This document shows, in pieces, positions 43,120-52,192 of a DNA stretch of 64,000 bases. Each line of letters starts with the position of its first letter. Within the stretch, counting starts at the first letter, position 1. The DNA comes from JABDMH01 sp965223165. Lineage in GTDB: Bacteria; Bacteroidota; Bacteroidia; Chitinophagales; Saprospiraceae. A program made the translations under genes and the position numbers. The stretch spans positions 62,001-126,000 of the forward strand of contig CBDCVQ010000009.1 in assembly GCA_965223165.1 (NCBI GenBank). Direction: 5' to 3'. The notes under the pieces are model-generated. The model did not search any database. It saw only the letters and a list, made by a program, of their open reading frames with translations, and had not been told where the DNA came from.

Positions 43120-43674
43120 GTGGACGTACTCAGCGACAATCATCTGATGAGACAAGTGCAGAAGGGCGATCTCAGCAAGCTGGGCCTCCTCTATGAGCGA
43201 CACAGCCGGGACGTTTTCGCGTACTTCTACCGGTGTACCGGAGATCGGGAAAAGAGTGAGGATATGGTGCAAAACCTCTTCATTCGAATCCTGAAATACA
43301 AGGACACCTTTACCGGCGAGGGGCAGTTTGTCTACTGGCTCTTTGCCACGGCTCGAAACCTGTGGTACGATGACCATCGCAAACGAGATCCCCTCCGCCG
43401 AAGGGAACCACTCGACAGGGTGGAGCCCATCACCCACCTCCAGATCGGGCCGGACGAAAGTCTGGAGAAAGCCGAACGTCGAGCGATGCTACACCGGGCC
43501 ATGGAGCAGTTGACCCCAGCGAAGAAAGAGGCCATCATACTGAGCCGATTTCAGGGCTTGCGCTATCGCGAGATTGCCTTGATCGCCAATTGCAGTGAGA
43601 ACGCCATCAAATCACGCATTCAGAGGGGACTATTGGAACTAAAGGAAATAATGCAGAAAATCGAATGGCAATGA
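43120..43674 (+). CDS. ECF-type RNA polymerase sigma factor (DUF4097 operon)
   Basis: 184 residues from a GTG start. Region 2 covers about 9-75 (LGLLYERHSRDVFAYFYRCTGDREKSEDMVQNLF, then QFVYWLFATARNLWYDDHR). Region 4 covers about 125-180 with LTPAKKEAIILSRFQGLRYREIALI and a recognition helix around NAIKSRIQRGL. The stop codon overlaps the next gene by 10 bp. With the HEAT protein and the two DUF4097 proteins it forms the familiar Bacteroidota sigma/anti-sigma/adhesin-like set, ended by the terminator at 46279. Confidence 0.94.
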   Translation: MDVLSDNHLMRQVQKGDLSKLGLLYERHSRDVFAYFYRCTGDREKSEDMVQNLFIRILKYKDTFTGEGQFVYWLFATARNLWYDDHRKRDPLRRREPLDRVEPITHLQIGPDESLEKAERRAMLHRAMEQLTPAKKEAIILSRFQGLRYREIALIANCSENAIKSRIQRGLLELKEIMQKIEWQ

Positions 43675-44495
43675 CATCGGACGAAAAACAACCAAGTGTA
43701 AATTGTCAGGAGGCGCTTATCGCCCTGACCCAGCTGTTGGAACGGGAGGACCACAGCTATCAAGATGTGGATCGATTGCAGCAATTGCATCCCGCATGCG
43801 CCAAAGAAATCGACCGCCAATATCAGCTCTGGGAGGAACTGACGCTGCTGGAGGTACCGGAGCCATCGCCCCAGATGGATGTGCGATTTTACAAGATGCT
43901 GAGCCAGGTCAGCGGTGGTCAATCAACCGCACCATTTCCGTCTCCCTGGCAATATCTTTCCGGTTGGTTTGCCGGACTCCGACAGCCGGTCAAACTGGCG
44001 CTGGTGATGGGCGTCTTCGTCGTCGGTCTACTGGCTGGCAGATACATCTGGTCGCCCACGGCCCAGACCAACAATGGCATCCTCCTGGCGACCTCCGAGC
44101 CCACAAAATACCTCACCTACGCTGCCGCGGAGGGACCCTGGACCTCTTTTGACCGGCTGAAAGGTATCCAACTGACCAAAGAGCTCAGCAAGCCCGATCA
44201 GCGTGTACTGGAAGCGCTCAATCACGCCCTACTATATGACGAGAACATCAACGTACGCCTCAGTGCCATTGAAGCCATGGTACATTTTGCCGACTATCCT
44301 GATGTACGCGAGAATCTGATCAAAGCGATTCCGCTGCAGACGGAACCCATGGTGCAAATGACCCTGGCTGAGGCCATGATCACATTGCAGGAAAAAAGAT
44401 CCAAACAGGCCTGGAATGATCTGCTGCGATCGGATCATGTCGAGTCGGACATCAAGCAGGAATTGAGGGACAATCTCGAGACGATCTTGTATTGA
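43665..44495 (+). CDS. Anti-sigma-like membrane protein with HEAT repeats
   Basis: 276 residues. The first 105 residues are cytoplasmic with the pattern ALTQLLEREDHSYQDVDRLQQL and a run of Glu/Leu; a single helix lies at about 108-128. The periplasmic part (about 160-276) has HEAT-like repeats (NVRLSAIEAMVHF, PMVQMTLAEAMITL). It overlaps the sigma gene by 10 bp, the usual arrangement for a sigma/anti-sigma pair. No ZAS zinc motif is present, so the mechanism is inferred from position and topology. Confidence 0.8.
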   Translation: MAMTSDEKQPSVNCQEALIALTQLLEREDHSYQDVDRLQQLHPACAKEIDRQYQLWEELTLLEVPEPSPQMDVRFYKMLSQVSGGQSTAPFPSPWQYLSGWFAGLRQPVKLALVMGVFVVGLLAGRYIWSPTAQTNNGILLATSEPTKYLTYAAAEGPWTSFDRLKGIQLTKELSKPDQRVLEALNHALLYDENINVRLSAIEAMVHFADYPDVRENLIKAIPLQTEPMVQMTLAEAMITLQEKRSKQAWNDLLRSDHVESDIKQELRDNLETILY

Positions 44496-44517
44496 TCAAA
44501 GGGAAAAACAATAAACT

Positions 44518-45381
44518 ATGAAACGCCATTTTACTTCACTCTTGCTAACCTGCCTGCCCCTAAGCGTCTGCGCGCAGCATGAACAGCGAGATGAAAGCAC
44601 CATCCAATTTGATGCTTCCCATTTCAAAAAGGTGCACATACACAATCACCGGGGCAGCCTAAAAGTCATCGGTGTGGAGGGCAATGAGGCCACGATACGG
44701 GTGAAACGCCTACTCAAATCGGCCAGCAGAAACCGACTGACACAAGTCGCCGGCGAGATCACCCTGGACTCCTTGGTGAGTGAGGGCGAAGTGTACTGGT
44801 TCATCGACGCACCAGATCGACAATTTCGTATGGAGGAAAATGGAGCGGCCTACTACCAGTCTTACCAAAACTGGAACGAGCAAAGAGACCATCGCTTTGA
44901 CGTGAAGTACGAATTTTCGCTGGAAATCGAAATGCCCAGGGATATGCCCGTCTACGCAGGCAATCACGACAAAGAACTGATCGTGCAAAATATGCAAGCG
45001 GGCGTCCAAGCCAAGAATCACCACGACGGGGTGACACTTACGAATGTGGGAGGCAATGTGGAAGCTCGTTCTCATCACGGCGATGTGGTGGTCGAATTTG
45101 ACCGCAACCCAACAGAACACCTCATCTGCAAGACTCATCACGGTGATATTCAAGTGAGATTACGTGCTCCGCTCTCGGCAGAAGTCAAGCTGGACAGCCA
45201 CCATGGCGATTTCTATACTGAGTTTGACTGGTCGCCCATGCCTTTGTCTGAGGTGGCCGAGCGCACAAAGCGGGGCACGAAATACAAGATTGGTAAGGAT
45301 ACGCGCGTAAAAATCGGTGGTGGCGATCTCGATCTGAGTTTCAAGACCCACCACGGAGACATTTACATCAGAAAACAATAA
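44518..45381 (+). CDS. DUF4097 family beta-helix protein
   Basis: 287 residues with a signal peptide ending near SVCAQ. A polar N-terminal third is followed by a right-handed beta-helix-like repeat containing HHGD motifs: NHHDGVTL, SHHGDVVV, THHGDIQV, SHHGDFYT and THHGDIYI at intervals of about 20 residues. Stacked His-His-Gly-Asp turns suggest a metal or surface contact. It is likely periplasmic or at the cell surface. Biochemical function is not established for the family. Confidence 0.85.
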   Translation: MKRHFTSLLLTCLPLSVCAQHEQRDESTIQFDASHFKKVHIHNHRGSLKVIGVEGNEATIRVKRLLKSASRNRLTQVAGEITLDSLVSEGEVYWFIDAPDRQFRMEENGAAYYQSYQNWNEQRDHRFDVKYEFSLEIEMPRDMPVYAGNHDKELIVQNMQAGVQAKNHHDGVTLTNVGGNVEARSHHGDVVVEFDRNPTEHLICKTHHGDIQVRLRAPLSAEVKLDSHHGDFYTEFDWSPMPLSEVAERTKRGTKYKIGKDTRVKIGGGDLDLSFKTHHGDIYIRKQ

Positions 45382-45404
45382 TCAGAACGAAAAATTAAAA
45401 TGAT

Positions 45405-46247
45405 ATGAAAACTGGAATTGTCAAATTTTTGAGCTGCTTGGTGCTTCTGCTGGCGGCAGGTAGTGCGACTTTGCAAGGGCAAGAGGTCCATGAGGAAAAC
45501 TTCGAAATCAAACTGAGTGATCCGGGCTCGATTGGCACACTAGAGGTAGAGGTGCACGATGGTGAGGTGTACGTCGAGTCGCACAACGGTCAAAACGTAT
45601 TGATCCACATGAAGGCCATTGCTTCGGTCGATGATAAGGAGAAGGACAAGGACAAGGAGCAAAAGGCGGGCCGCGAAGGTTTACGCAGGATACCGAGCAG
45701 TGCGCTGGATGTCGAGATCGAGGAGGAGGACAACTATGTCGAAATCGACGGCGGACACAAGAACCGGGTCGACTTGGCCATTAAGGTGCCAAAGAATTTC
45801 AACCTTGAAATTGGTACGCATCACAATGGCAAAGTGACCATCAAAGGAGTCCACGGAGCCATTGAGGTGGACGGCCACCATGGGGACATCTTTCTCGAAA
45901 ATGTAGGGGGCTCGGTCGTAGCCAACACGCATCACGGTCAGATCAAGGCCAACTTTACCACCACCGACCCGGAAAAGCCGATGGCCTTCAGTACCTACCA
46001 TGGGGATGTAGACATAACCTTTCCGAGCTCGATCAACGCCAATGCCAAGGTCAAGACGACCAAAGGTGACATCTACACCGACTACGAAGTCGAGATGAAG
46101 ATGCAGGCCGTTTCAGACGAGGTCTCAGAAGATGGACACCGACAAATTCAAATCGGGGGCGGATGGATGTATGGCGCCCTGGGTGGCGGTGGCCAAGAGT
46201 ACCTCTTCAGCTCTTATCATGGAGACGTGATCATTCGAAAGTCCTAG
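45405..46247 (+). CDS. DUF4097 family beta-helix protein, second copy
   Basis: 280 residues, 23 bp after the first copy. Signal peptide ends near LQGQ. It shares with its neighbour the repeat THHNGKVT, GHHGDIFL, THHGQIKA, TYHGDVDI and SYHGDVII. It is a paralogue from tandem duplication, with an extra charged loop (about 72-90) rich in Lys and Asp. The last gene of the ECF operon, followed by a clear terminator. Confidence 0.85.
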   Translation: MKTGIVKFLSCLVLLLAAGSATLQGQEVHEENFEIKLSDPGSIGTLEVEVHDGEVYVESHNGQNVLIHMKAIASVDDKEKDKDKEQKAGREGLRRIPSSALDVEIEEEDNYVEIDGGHKNRVDLAIKVPKNFNLEIGTHHNGKVTIKGVHGAIEVDGHHGDIFLENVGGSVVANTHHGQIKANFTTTDPEKPMAFSTYHGDVDITFPSSINANAKVKTTKGDIYTDYEVEMKMQAVSDEVSEDGHRQIQIGGGWMYGALGGGGQEYLFSSYHGDVIIRKS

Positions 46248-46278
46248 TAGAGTTTCGCATTAATACATGTATCTTTAG

Positions 46279-46328
46279 GCAGGTGGTGAGTGAATGGCAT
46301 TTGTGCCGCGCTTACCACCTGCTTTTTT
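46279..46328 (+). terminator. Intrinsic terminator of the ECF/DUF4097 operon
   Basis: GCAGGTGGT (46279-46287) pairs with ACCACCTGC (46314-46322), 9 bp, followed by TTTTTT. It is 32 bp after the second DUF4097 stop. A small GGCA/TGCC stem lies inside the loop. Confidence 0.8.
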
Positions 46329-46363
46329 GTGAGAACCATTGCTCATCCAGCCTGAGCTTTCCC

Positions 46364-47146
46364 CTATGATGGCAGATCGCGTTGATAAAGCTTAGCCATG
46401 TTTGCTGCATGCTCGTCATATGCGGCCTCAAACAGATCGGCAGCCCTCTGTGCGCCCAGAATTTGGCCACTGGTCAATACTTTGGGGATCTTGCCCCCAG
46501 CCACCAGCAGCGAGGCCACTTCGGCTTTAAGCGCATTGATCAACAATATTCCGCCAACGGTGGAGCCAGGGGAGACGGGCGTCTCCAGTCCCTCCACCTG
46601 AACCATGGCATCACCCAAAGGTGCTCCTGTATCCAGCACCATATCGGCAAAATCTGTTAGCTTCTTGCCATCCTCCCTTTTCGACACACTGCCTTGTAGA
46701 TGCTGGAGACTGACCACCGCCACGACCACGATGCCGGCGGCCTGGAAGCACTCGGCCATTTCGATCGGCACGACATTGCAACCACTGGAAGAAACCACCA
46801 ACGCAGCATCACGTTGATCGAGCTTGAAATTGCGTAGGATGCGCTCCGCCAAGCCACTCACATTCTCCAGAAACATGGCTTGCCGCTGACCATTGGCACC
46901 GATCACCAGGTTGTGAAAAGTGAGCGACAGTTCGACAATCGGATTAAAACCGGGAAAGGAACCGTACCTCGGCCACAGCTCCTCCACCATGATACGGCTA
47001 TGGCCCGAACCAAATACATGGACCAGGCGACCGGCCAAGATCGTCTCGGAAAATATCGCCGCTGCCTCACGGATAGCCTCCTCCTGCTGCTGCACACGAG
47101 AAAATAGCTTGGCGGCTTGGTCTAAATACTGGATCGTATAGCTCAT
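46364..47146 (-). CDS. SIS domain sugar-phosphate-binding protein
   Basis: 260 residues, cytoplasmic. The SIS fold is visible as LVHVFGSGHSRIMVEEL near 40-56 (phosphate-binding loop with Gly-Ser-Gly-His), LVVSSSGCNVVPIEMA with a second phosphate-binding Ser-Ser-Ser, and VVVAVVSLQHLQGSVSKRE. The overall length and order fit a single-SIS family protein of the UPF0309 type, a probable sugar-phosphate isomerase or regulator domain. It is convergent with the ECF operon. Confidence 0.85.
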   Translation of the reverse strand: MSYTIQYLDQAAKLFSRVQQQEEAIREAAAIFSETILAGRLVHVFGSGHSRIMVEELWPRYGSFPGFNPIVELSLTFHNLVIGANGQRQAMFLENVSGLAERILRNFKLDQRDAALVVSSSGCNVVPIEMAECFQAAGIVVVAVVSLQHLQGSVSKREDGKKLTDFADMVLDTGAPLGDAMVQVEGLETPVSPGSTVGGILLINALKAEVASLLVAGGKIPKVLTSGQILGAQRAADLFEAAYDEHAANMAKLYQRDLPS

Positions 47147-47296
47147 GGTCTACTTGTTGATTGCAAAGAAGTATGCCGGGCAAAGTAAGCGAAAAGTAGC
47201 ACCAGTTGTGCCACCAATCCCACCAACACATCATTAGGGGTGAGAAAGCCGCGTCCATTCAGTAGCTTTGGCAATCAATTTCTTGTGGCACGTACG

Positions 47297-47707
47297 ATGG
47301 AACAACACTACCAATTGACAGACAGCGAGTTCGCTAACCGATTTGCCGATGGCACGCTGGAGCCCAAGTGGTTTACACATCTCGGGCACCTTCGTTTGGC
47401 TTGGATCCTACTGCGGCGTCATGGCCTTCCTCGTGCCGAGGCGCTGATCTGCCGGCAGATCCAGGATTTTGATCAAATGCACGGCGACGGCACGAAATTT
47501 AATTATACCGTCACCGTGGCGGCAATGAGAGCCGTGCACCACTTCATGCAGCGATCACTGGCAGTTGATTTTCCCACCTTTATCGCAGAATTTCCGGCAC
47601 TCCGCTCCAATCTGAAGGGCCTCCTGGCCACCCATTACTCCGTCGATATTTTTTCTGACAGCAGGGCCAAGCACCGATGGCTGGAGCCCGACCTGTCTCC
47701 TTTCTAG
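47297..47707 (+). CDS. Small conserved protein of unknown function
   Basis: 136 residues from the ATG at 47297; an earlier frame opening at 47240 is less likely because it starts inside the presumed promoter zone. Hydrophilic and helical with a motif-like WFTHLGHLRLAWILLRRH and FNYTVTVAAMRAVHHFM. The histidines at both places could bind metal. I recall similar unnamed bacterial proteins with the FxHxxHLRxAW pattern but no function. Stand-alone gene, divergent from the SIS gene. Confidence 0.6.
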   Translation: MEQHYQLTDSEFANRFADGTLEPKWFTHLGHLRLAWILLRRHGLPRAEALICRQIQDFDQMHGDGTKFNYTVTVAAMRAVHHFMQRSLAVDFPTFIAEFPALRSNLKGLLATHYSVDIFSDSRAKHRWLEPDLSPF

Positions 47708-47821
47708 CGTCAGCCGATGCGTTAGCTCGTCGCCCGCCGGCTGTGTTGAATTCGAGTCGAGCTTTGTGTGGCTATTCGCCAAAGTTTCGCTATCTTATCA
47801 GTCCCCACTTAATCAAAACTC

Positions 47822-48778
47822 GTGGCGCTGTTTATAAAGAGAGTGCTGACTATATTGGCGGTGATCATCGTCATCGTCGTTGTTTCCCTGATTTTTATCA
47901 GCTACAAGGGCTTACCCACCTACGTGCCAGCCACCGTGCTCATGGAAGTACCGACCGACTCGGCTACCGTTGCATTGGGCAAGCGGCTCAGTCAGATGAA
48001 TTGCAATCACTGCCACGCACCCCTAGGGCAAAACCGATTGGTGGGGCGGCATGTCCTGGAGATGGGACCGGAGCTAGGCGAGGTCTATTCCGCCAATATC
48101 ACCCAGCACCCCACCGCCGGTATCGGCCGTTGGACCGATGGCCAATTGGCCTATTTCCTCCGGACAGGCGTCCGGCCTGACAGCACGATTGCCCCTATGT
48201 ACATGCCCAAGTTCCCCCGCATGGCCGATGAGGATCTTGAGGCGATTATCGCATACCTTCGTTCGGACGATCCCGCTGTACAGCCATCTGGCGAGCGTCC
48301 CCCAGCTTCGCAACCCTCCTTCCTGGTGAAGGTGCTCTACAACCTCGTGCTAAAGCCCTATCCCTATCCGAGAAATCCCATCCTCAAGCCCGACCCGGCC
48401 GATGAGGTCGCCTATGGTGAGTATCTAGCTACGGGACAACTGGGCTGCTACCAATGTCACTCCGCTGATTTTTCCAAGGTCGATGCTTTAGACCCACCAC
48501 AATCGGAAGGTTTTTTTGGGGGCGGAAATAAGATCTATGACCATGAAGGGCGTCTGGTCTTATCGGCAAATATCACCTTTCATCACACCGGCATCGGTGA
48601 CTACGAGGAAGAGGAATTCGTACGCGTCTTGCAACAGGGGCTAAAGCGCGACGGCACCCCCCTCCGAGCCGCCATGCCGCCCTATCCACAGCTCAATGAC
48701 CAGGAGATCCGTGCCATCTATCGGTATCTGCTCACGGTGCCACGTCTCGACAACGAAATCATCCAGCCCGAAGAGTAA
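47822..48778 (+). CDS. Diheme c-type cytochrome, membrane-anchored
   Basis: 318 residues from a GTG start. An N-terminal membrane helix (about 8-27) is followed by two cytochrome c domains with Cys61-Asn-His-Cys64-His65 and Cys209-Tyr-Gln-Cys212-His213. Axial methionines are likely in APMYMPKFPRMAD and RAAMPPYPQL. Similar diheme cytochromes accept electrons from periplasmic sugar or alcohol dehydrogenases, so it might serve the FAD and PQQ dehydrogenases in this window, an inference. The last codons end a few bases before the -7 box of the next gene. Confidence 0.9.
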   Translation: MALFIKRVLTILAVIIVIVVVSLIFISYKGLPTYVPATVLMEVPTDSATVALGKRLSQMNCNHCHAPLGQNRLVGRHVLEMGPELGEVYSANITQHPTAGIGRWTDGQLAYFLRTGVRPDSTIAPMYMPKFPRMADEDLEAIIAYLRSDDPAVQPSGERPPASQPSFLVKVLYNLVLKPYPYPRNPILKPDPADEVAYGEYLATGQLGCYQCHSADFSKVDALDPPQSEGFFGGGNKIYDHEGRLVLSANITFHHTGIGDYEEEEFVRVLQQGLKRDGTPLRAAMPPYPQLNDQEIRAIYRYLLTVPRLDNEIIQPEE

Positions 48779-48786
48779 TATCTTTG
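48779..48786 (+). promoter_or_regulatory. Candidate -7 box TATCTTTG, six bases before ATG
   Basis: Exact TAnnTTTG match starting within the stop codon region of the cytochrome gene. The ATG at 48792 lies five bases after the box, so transcription would begin at or very near the start codon. Confidence 0.45.
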
Positions 48787-48791
48787 CGGTC

Positions 48792-49773
48792 ATGCAACGT
48801 CAAGTCCTATGGATGGTACTCAGCCTGGGTAGTGTGCTGATGTCGTGCCAGGTGTCAGGACAGCGGTACGAAGTCATTGACCATCGGGAAGCCTATGATT
48901 CCAACTACATCCAGCTTACAACCACTATCCAAGTACCCACCGAGGATGCCGGTTACACTCTGATCCTACCCGACCAGCCACCCGCTGGGATGGTCATCAG
49001 CTTTAATAGTGGTCGAGATACCAGTCATCAGGGTTTTGAAATGAGGCTCTACCACCCCGTCTTGAAGGCGGGCCTAGCCAAACTGTTTGTCACGACTGGC
49101 AATCGATTTGAGTTTCTGTTCGAGGAGAAACGAATGGCTCAGCTGCACCGGTACATTTCACAAGTTCTTCGGCAGCATCAGATTCCGCCCGACAAGCTAC
49201 TATTCGTCGGCATGTCGCTGGCCGGCACCCGCGCATTGAAATTCTCACAATGGTGCATGAGCGCCGATCTTGAACAAGAGCTTCAACCTAGGGCCATAGC
49301 CATCTGCGACGCACCCTTGGACTTTGTACGCTTCTGGCAACAAGGCAATCTGGCCATGGAGTATGGCAGCAGTGCCGTCGCCGCCAATGAGGCCACTTGG
49401 GTCAATGCCCAGTTGGAGATCTTCCTCGGTGGCCCACCATCCCGACGTACCAGATAACTATCGATCCTACTCACCCTTTGCGTGGGATGGATCCATCGAT
49501 AGTCGCTTGAAGGACTTGAAGGAGGTGGCCGTACGAGCCTACACCGAACCCGACATCGAGTGGTGGATGGCCCATCGAAATAAGGACTACTACGGGATGA
49601 ACGCCGTTGATGCTGCTGCCCTAATCAACCAATTGCAGCTGATCGGCAATAAGGAGGCCGAGCTGGTGACCACCTTGGATCAAGGCTATCGGCTTGATGG
49701 CAGCAGACATCCGCACACCTGGGCCATCGTCGACAATCAGAAGCTAGTCAGCTGGTTTGTCAATCTGCCCTAA
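48792..49773 (+). pseudogene. Alpha/beta-hydrolase-like gene broken by a frameshift
   Basis: The first frame (48792-49457) has a signal peptide (SCQVSGQ) and an alpha/beta-hydrolase part with nucleophile elbow VGMSLAG. It ends with an unlikely tail PPSRRTR. The second frame picks up smoothly as HPDVPDNYRSYSPFAWDG and runs to 49773. Joining them near 49430-49440 restores about 326 residues; removing one C from the CCC at 49434-49436 gives LGGHHPDVPDN. It could be a real mutation or a sequencing error. The C-terminal part keeps a histidine and charged motifs (NKEAELVTTLDQGYR). Confidence 0.75.
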
Positions 49774-50315
49774 GTACCGTTGTCCAACAGCCACTGACTG
49801 CGATGCAATTTGTAGAACCGGTCCGTGGTTTCTTCCTTTTGGTTGTAGTACTCACGCTCGAACGACATCGTCTTCTCAAGAATGCGCACCGAGGCATGGT
49901 TTTCTCGGTCAGTCTCCGCCACCAGCAGATCGATGCTTCGTGCGGTAAAGGCATGTCTGATGAGTCCGCTGGTGAGCTCCACGCCAAAGCCCTGGCGCCA
50001 GGTGGTGGGTAGCAGCCGGTACCCGATCTCCCAAAGAGATTGATCGTTGCGAAGGAGAGCGCACGTGCCAATCCAGGATTTGCTCACTTTTGCGATCACT
50101 CCCCATATCCAAAACTCATTGTCGGCTCGGTGGTAGGCTTGGATAATACGTTGGAGATCCTCCCGATCTTCGTCGAGGGTCATCGGACGCTGACCGGTGT
50201 ACCGCATCACTAAAGGATCGGATTGCAAGTCATGAAATGTGGCGAAATCACCCCACGTGAGCCATCTCACTTTTAATCGATCCGTTTCGAAAACCACGAT
50301 CTCGTCGTCTTTCAT
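49770..50315 (-). CDS. GNAT family N-acetyltransferase, RimJ/RimL-like
   Basis: 181 residues. TDRLKVRWLTWGDF at the start and SWIGTCALLRNDQSLWEIGYRLLPTTWRQGFGVELTSGLIRHAF with the acetyl-CoA loop, then ENHASVRILEKTMSFERE, are typical of ribosomal-protein or spermidine acetyltransferases. Its 3' end overlaps the broken hydrolase gene by 4 bp. The acceptor is unknown. Confidence 0.88.
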   Translation of the reverse strand: MKDDEIVVFETDRLKVRWLTWGDFATFHDLQSDPLVMRYTGQRPMTLDEDREDLQRIIQAYHRADNEFWIWGVIAKVSKSWIGTCALLRNDQSLWEIGYRLLPTTWRQGFGVELTSGLIRHAFTARSIDLLVAETDRENHASVRILEKTMSFEREYYNQKEETTDRFYKLHRSQWLLDNGT

Positions 50316-50335
50316 GATATTACTAATTCGCGATC

Positions 50336-50947
50336 TTAATTACCTGCACGTGCACGTAGTGTGGGAAGGTACCAGTGGTACTTCACAGCCAGTAGACGAA
50401 TCAGCACAATGACCAGAATAGCCACAGTCATCAAATAGTCCTTCGAGATATCCCAAGACATGCAGGCGATGTAGATCACTCCACCGGCCAGACAAGCGGT
50501 CGCATACACTTCCTTCCTAAAAATCAAGGGTTGCTCGGAGCAGAGAATGTCCCGTATCACACCACCAAACACGGCCGACATCACTCCCATCATCACGGCG
50601 ATCCACGGATTCAAGCCCATAGAAAGGGCCTTCTGCAGACCTAACACAGTAAAGACCCCGATACCCAGGGCGTCAAACAGAAACAAGGTGCGATGCAACC
50701 GCCGGACAATGCCGACACCTACCATCGTCAGCACCACCGCTGCCAAGACCACCCACAGATAGGTGGTATCCTGCATCCACCCTACCGGCTGCGCACCGAT
50801 CAACACGTCCCGCAAAGTACCCCCTCCCACGGCAGTGACGAAGCCGACCACCGTAGCCCCGAAAAGGTCAAATTTTCGGTCCAATCCGGTGATCGTGCCA
50901 CTGACGGCAAACACAAATGTTCCAATCAGATCCAGGTAATAAATCAA
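50336..50947 (-). CDS. TRIC-type cation channel (UPF0126) family protein
   Basis: 203 residues, six to seven helices. Two repeated halves carry the family motif: VVGFVTAVGGGTLRDVLIG and GVMSAVFGGVIRDILCSEQPL, each with the GGG/GGxxRD kink that lines the pore. Bacterial TRIC homologues are trimeric K+ channels in the inner membrane. It is 21 bp upstream of the GNAT gene on the same strand. Confidence 0.92.
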   Translation of the reverse strand: MIYYLDLIGTFVFAVSGTITGLDRKFDLFGATVVGFVTAVGGGTLRDVLIGAQPVGWMQDTTYLWVVLAAVVLTMVGVGIVRRLHRTLFLFDALGIGVFTVLGLQKALSMGLNPWIAVMMGVMSAVFGGVIRDILCSEQPLIFRKEVYATACLAGGVIYIACMSWDISKDYLMTVAILVIVLIRLLAVKYHWYLPTLRARAGN

Positions 50948-51044
50948 TGGTGCACCAGCACTTACGTTTCGCAGCGCAAGATAGGCCTCAATGATCAGGC
51001 ATCAATTATTTAAAATACTTTTATCACCGACTAAATATTGTCAG

Positions 51045-52118
51045 ATGAAAAAGAACGTACCCTTTCTATTTTTTGTCATCCTGCTGGTGCTGGTCACCAG
51101 TGCTTTCTTCGGACTAATCAAAGACTACCTATTGGCCATCTTTTGGTCGATCACCTTGGCGATCCTTTTCAACGGCCTGCACCAACGCATCCTGAAGCGG
51201 GTGGGCGGTCGAACGATGCTGGCTTCGTCGCTGACGCTGACTGTCATCCTGCTGGTAGCCATCATTCCGGTCCTTTTGATCGGTCAGGCAGTGATCTCTC
51301 AAGGGGTACACTACTACGAGCGTATGGAGACCGGAGAATTCAACATCCAGCAGCAGATAGACACCTGGCGGAGCAGACTGCCAGCGGTGGAAAGCTTTCT
51401 GGATCGACTCGGTCTAGACATCGACCGGCTCAAGGAAAATTTGAACGAGGGTCTGAGCAATCTATCGAAATTGCTCACTGGCAAGCTAGTCGACTATACC
51501 CAGAACATCGTTAAATTCTTTATCCAGTTTGCCATCATGCTGTACCTCCTGTTCTTCTTTTTAAAGGATGGACGTGACCTCCTGGAGAAATTGATCTGGG
51601 TCATCCCGATGGGCGACCGGGAAGAGTGGCAACTGATGAAGCGCTTCGACAGTGTCGCACGAGCTACGGTGAAAGGGAGTCTGGTGGTAGCCATTGTGCA
51701 GGGTACGGTCGGTGGACTGTTGTTCTGGGCGGTCGGCATCAAAAGTGCAGCTCTATGGGGCGTGTTGATGACCATTCTCTCCCTACTTCCGCTGGGTAGT
51801 GGGCTGGTCTGGGCACCGGCAGGGATTATCTTCCTGACCCAGGGCGCCTATGGAAAGGGAATCATTGTCCTTGTGGTGGGGGCCTTTTTCATTGGCCTGA
51901 TTGACAATTTTCTGCGGCCGCGTTTGGTCGGCACGGACACCAAGATGCCCGACTATCTCATCCTGGTCTCCACCCTTGGTGGCTTGGCGTGGTTTGGCAT
52001 CTCGGGCTTTGTACTCGGACCCATCATCGCAGCGCTATTTGTGACCGTGTGGCAGATGATGGGGCAGCAATACGGACAAAGCATGGACCACGCCGCTCGC
52101 ACCATAGAATCGTCCTAA
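51045..52118 (+). CDS. AI-2E family (PF01594) permease
   Basis: 357 residues from the ATG at 51045. Two N-terminal helices (about 7-45), a hydrophilic domain (about 85-140), then the conserved C-terminal part with KATVKG-like RATVKGSLVVAIVQGTVGG, LLPLGSGLVWAPAG and GFVLGPIIAALFVTVW. Members of this family export varied solutes, from Na+/H+ antiport to AI-2-like signals; the substrate is not predictable. Independent gene, convergent with the HAD gene at 52193. Confidence 0.92.
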   Translation: MKKNVPFLFFVILLVLVTSAFFGLIKDYLLAIFWSITLAILFNGLHQRILKRVGGRTMLASSLTLTVILLVAIIPVLLIGQAVISQGVHYYERMETGEFNIQQQIDTWRSRLPAVESFLDRLGLDIDRLKENLNEGLSNLSKLLTGKLVDYTQNIVKFFIQFAIMLYLLFFFLKDGRDLLEKLIWVIPMGDREEWQLMKRFDSVARATVKGSLVVAIVQGTVGGLLFWAVGIKSAALWGVLMTILSLLPLGSGLVWAPAGIIFLTQGAYGKGIIVLVVGAFFIGLIDNFLRPRLVGTDTKMPDYLILVSTLGGLAWFGISGFVLGPIIAALFVTVWQMMGQQYGQSMDHAARTIESS

Positions 52119-52192
52119 ATCCGAAGGCTGCCTACTTGATCGCATGCCCGGATGTGGCTTAACGAACAGCGCCTCGCCATGAAGAAATGGAC

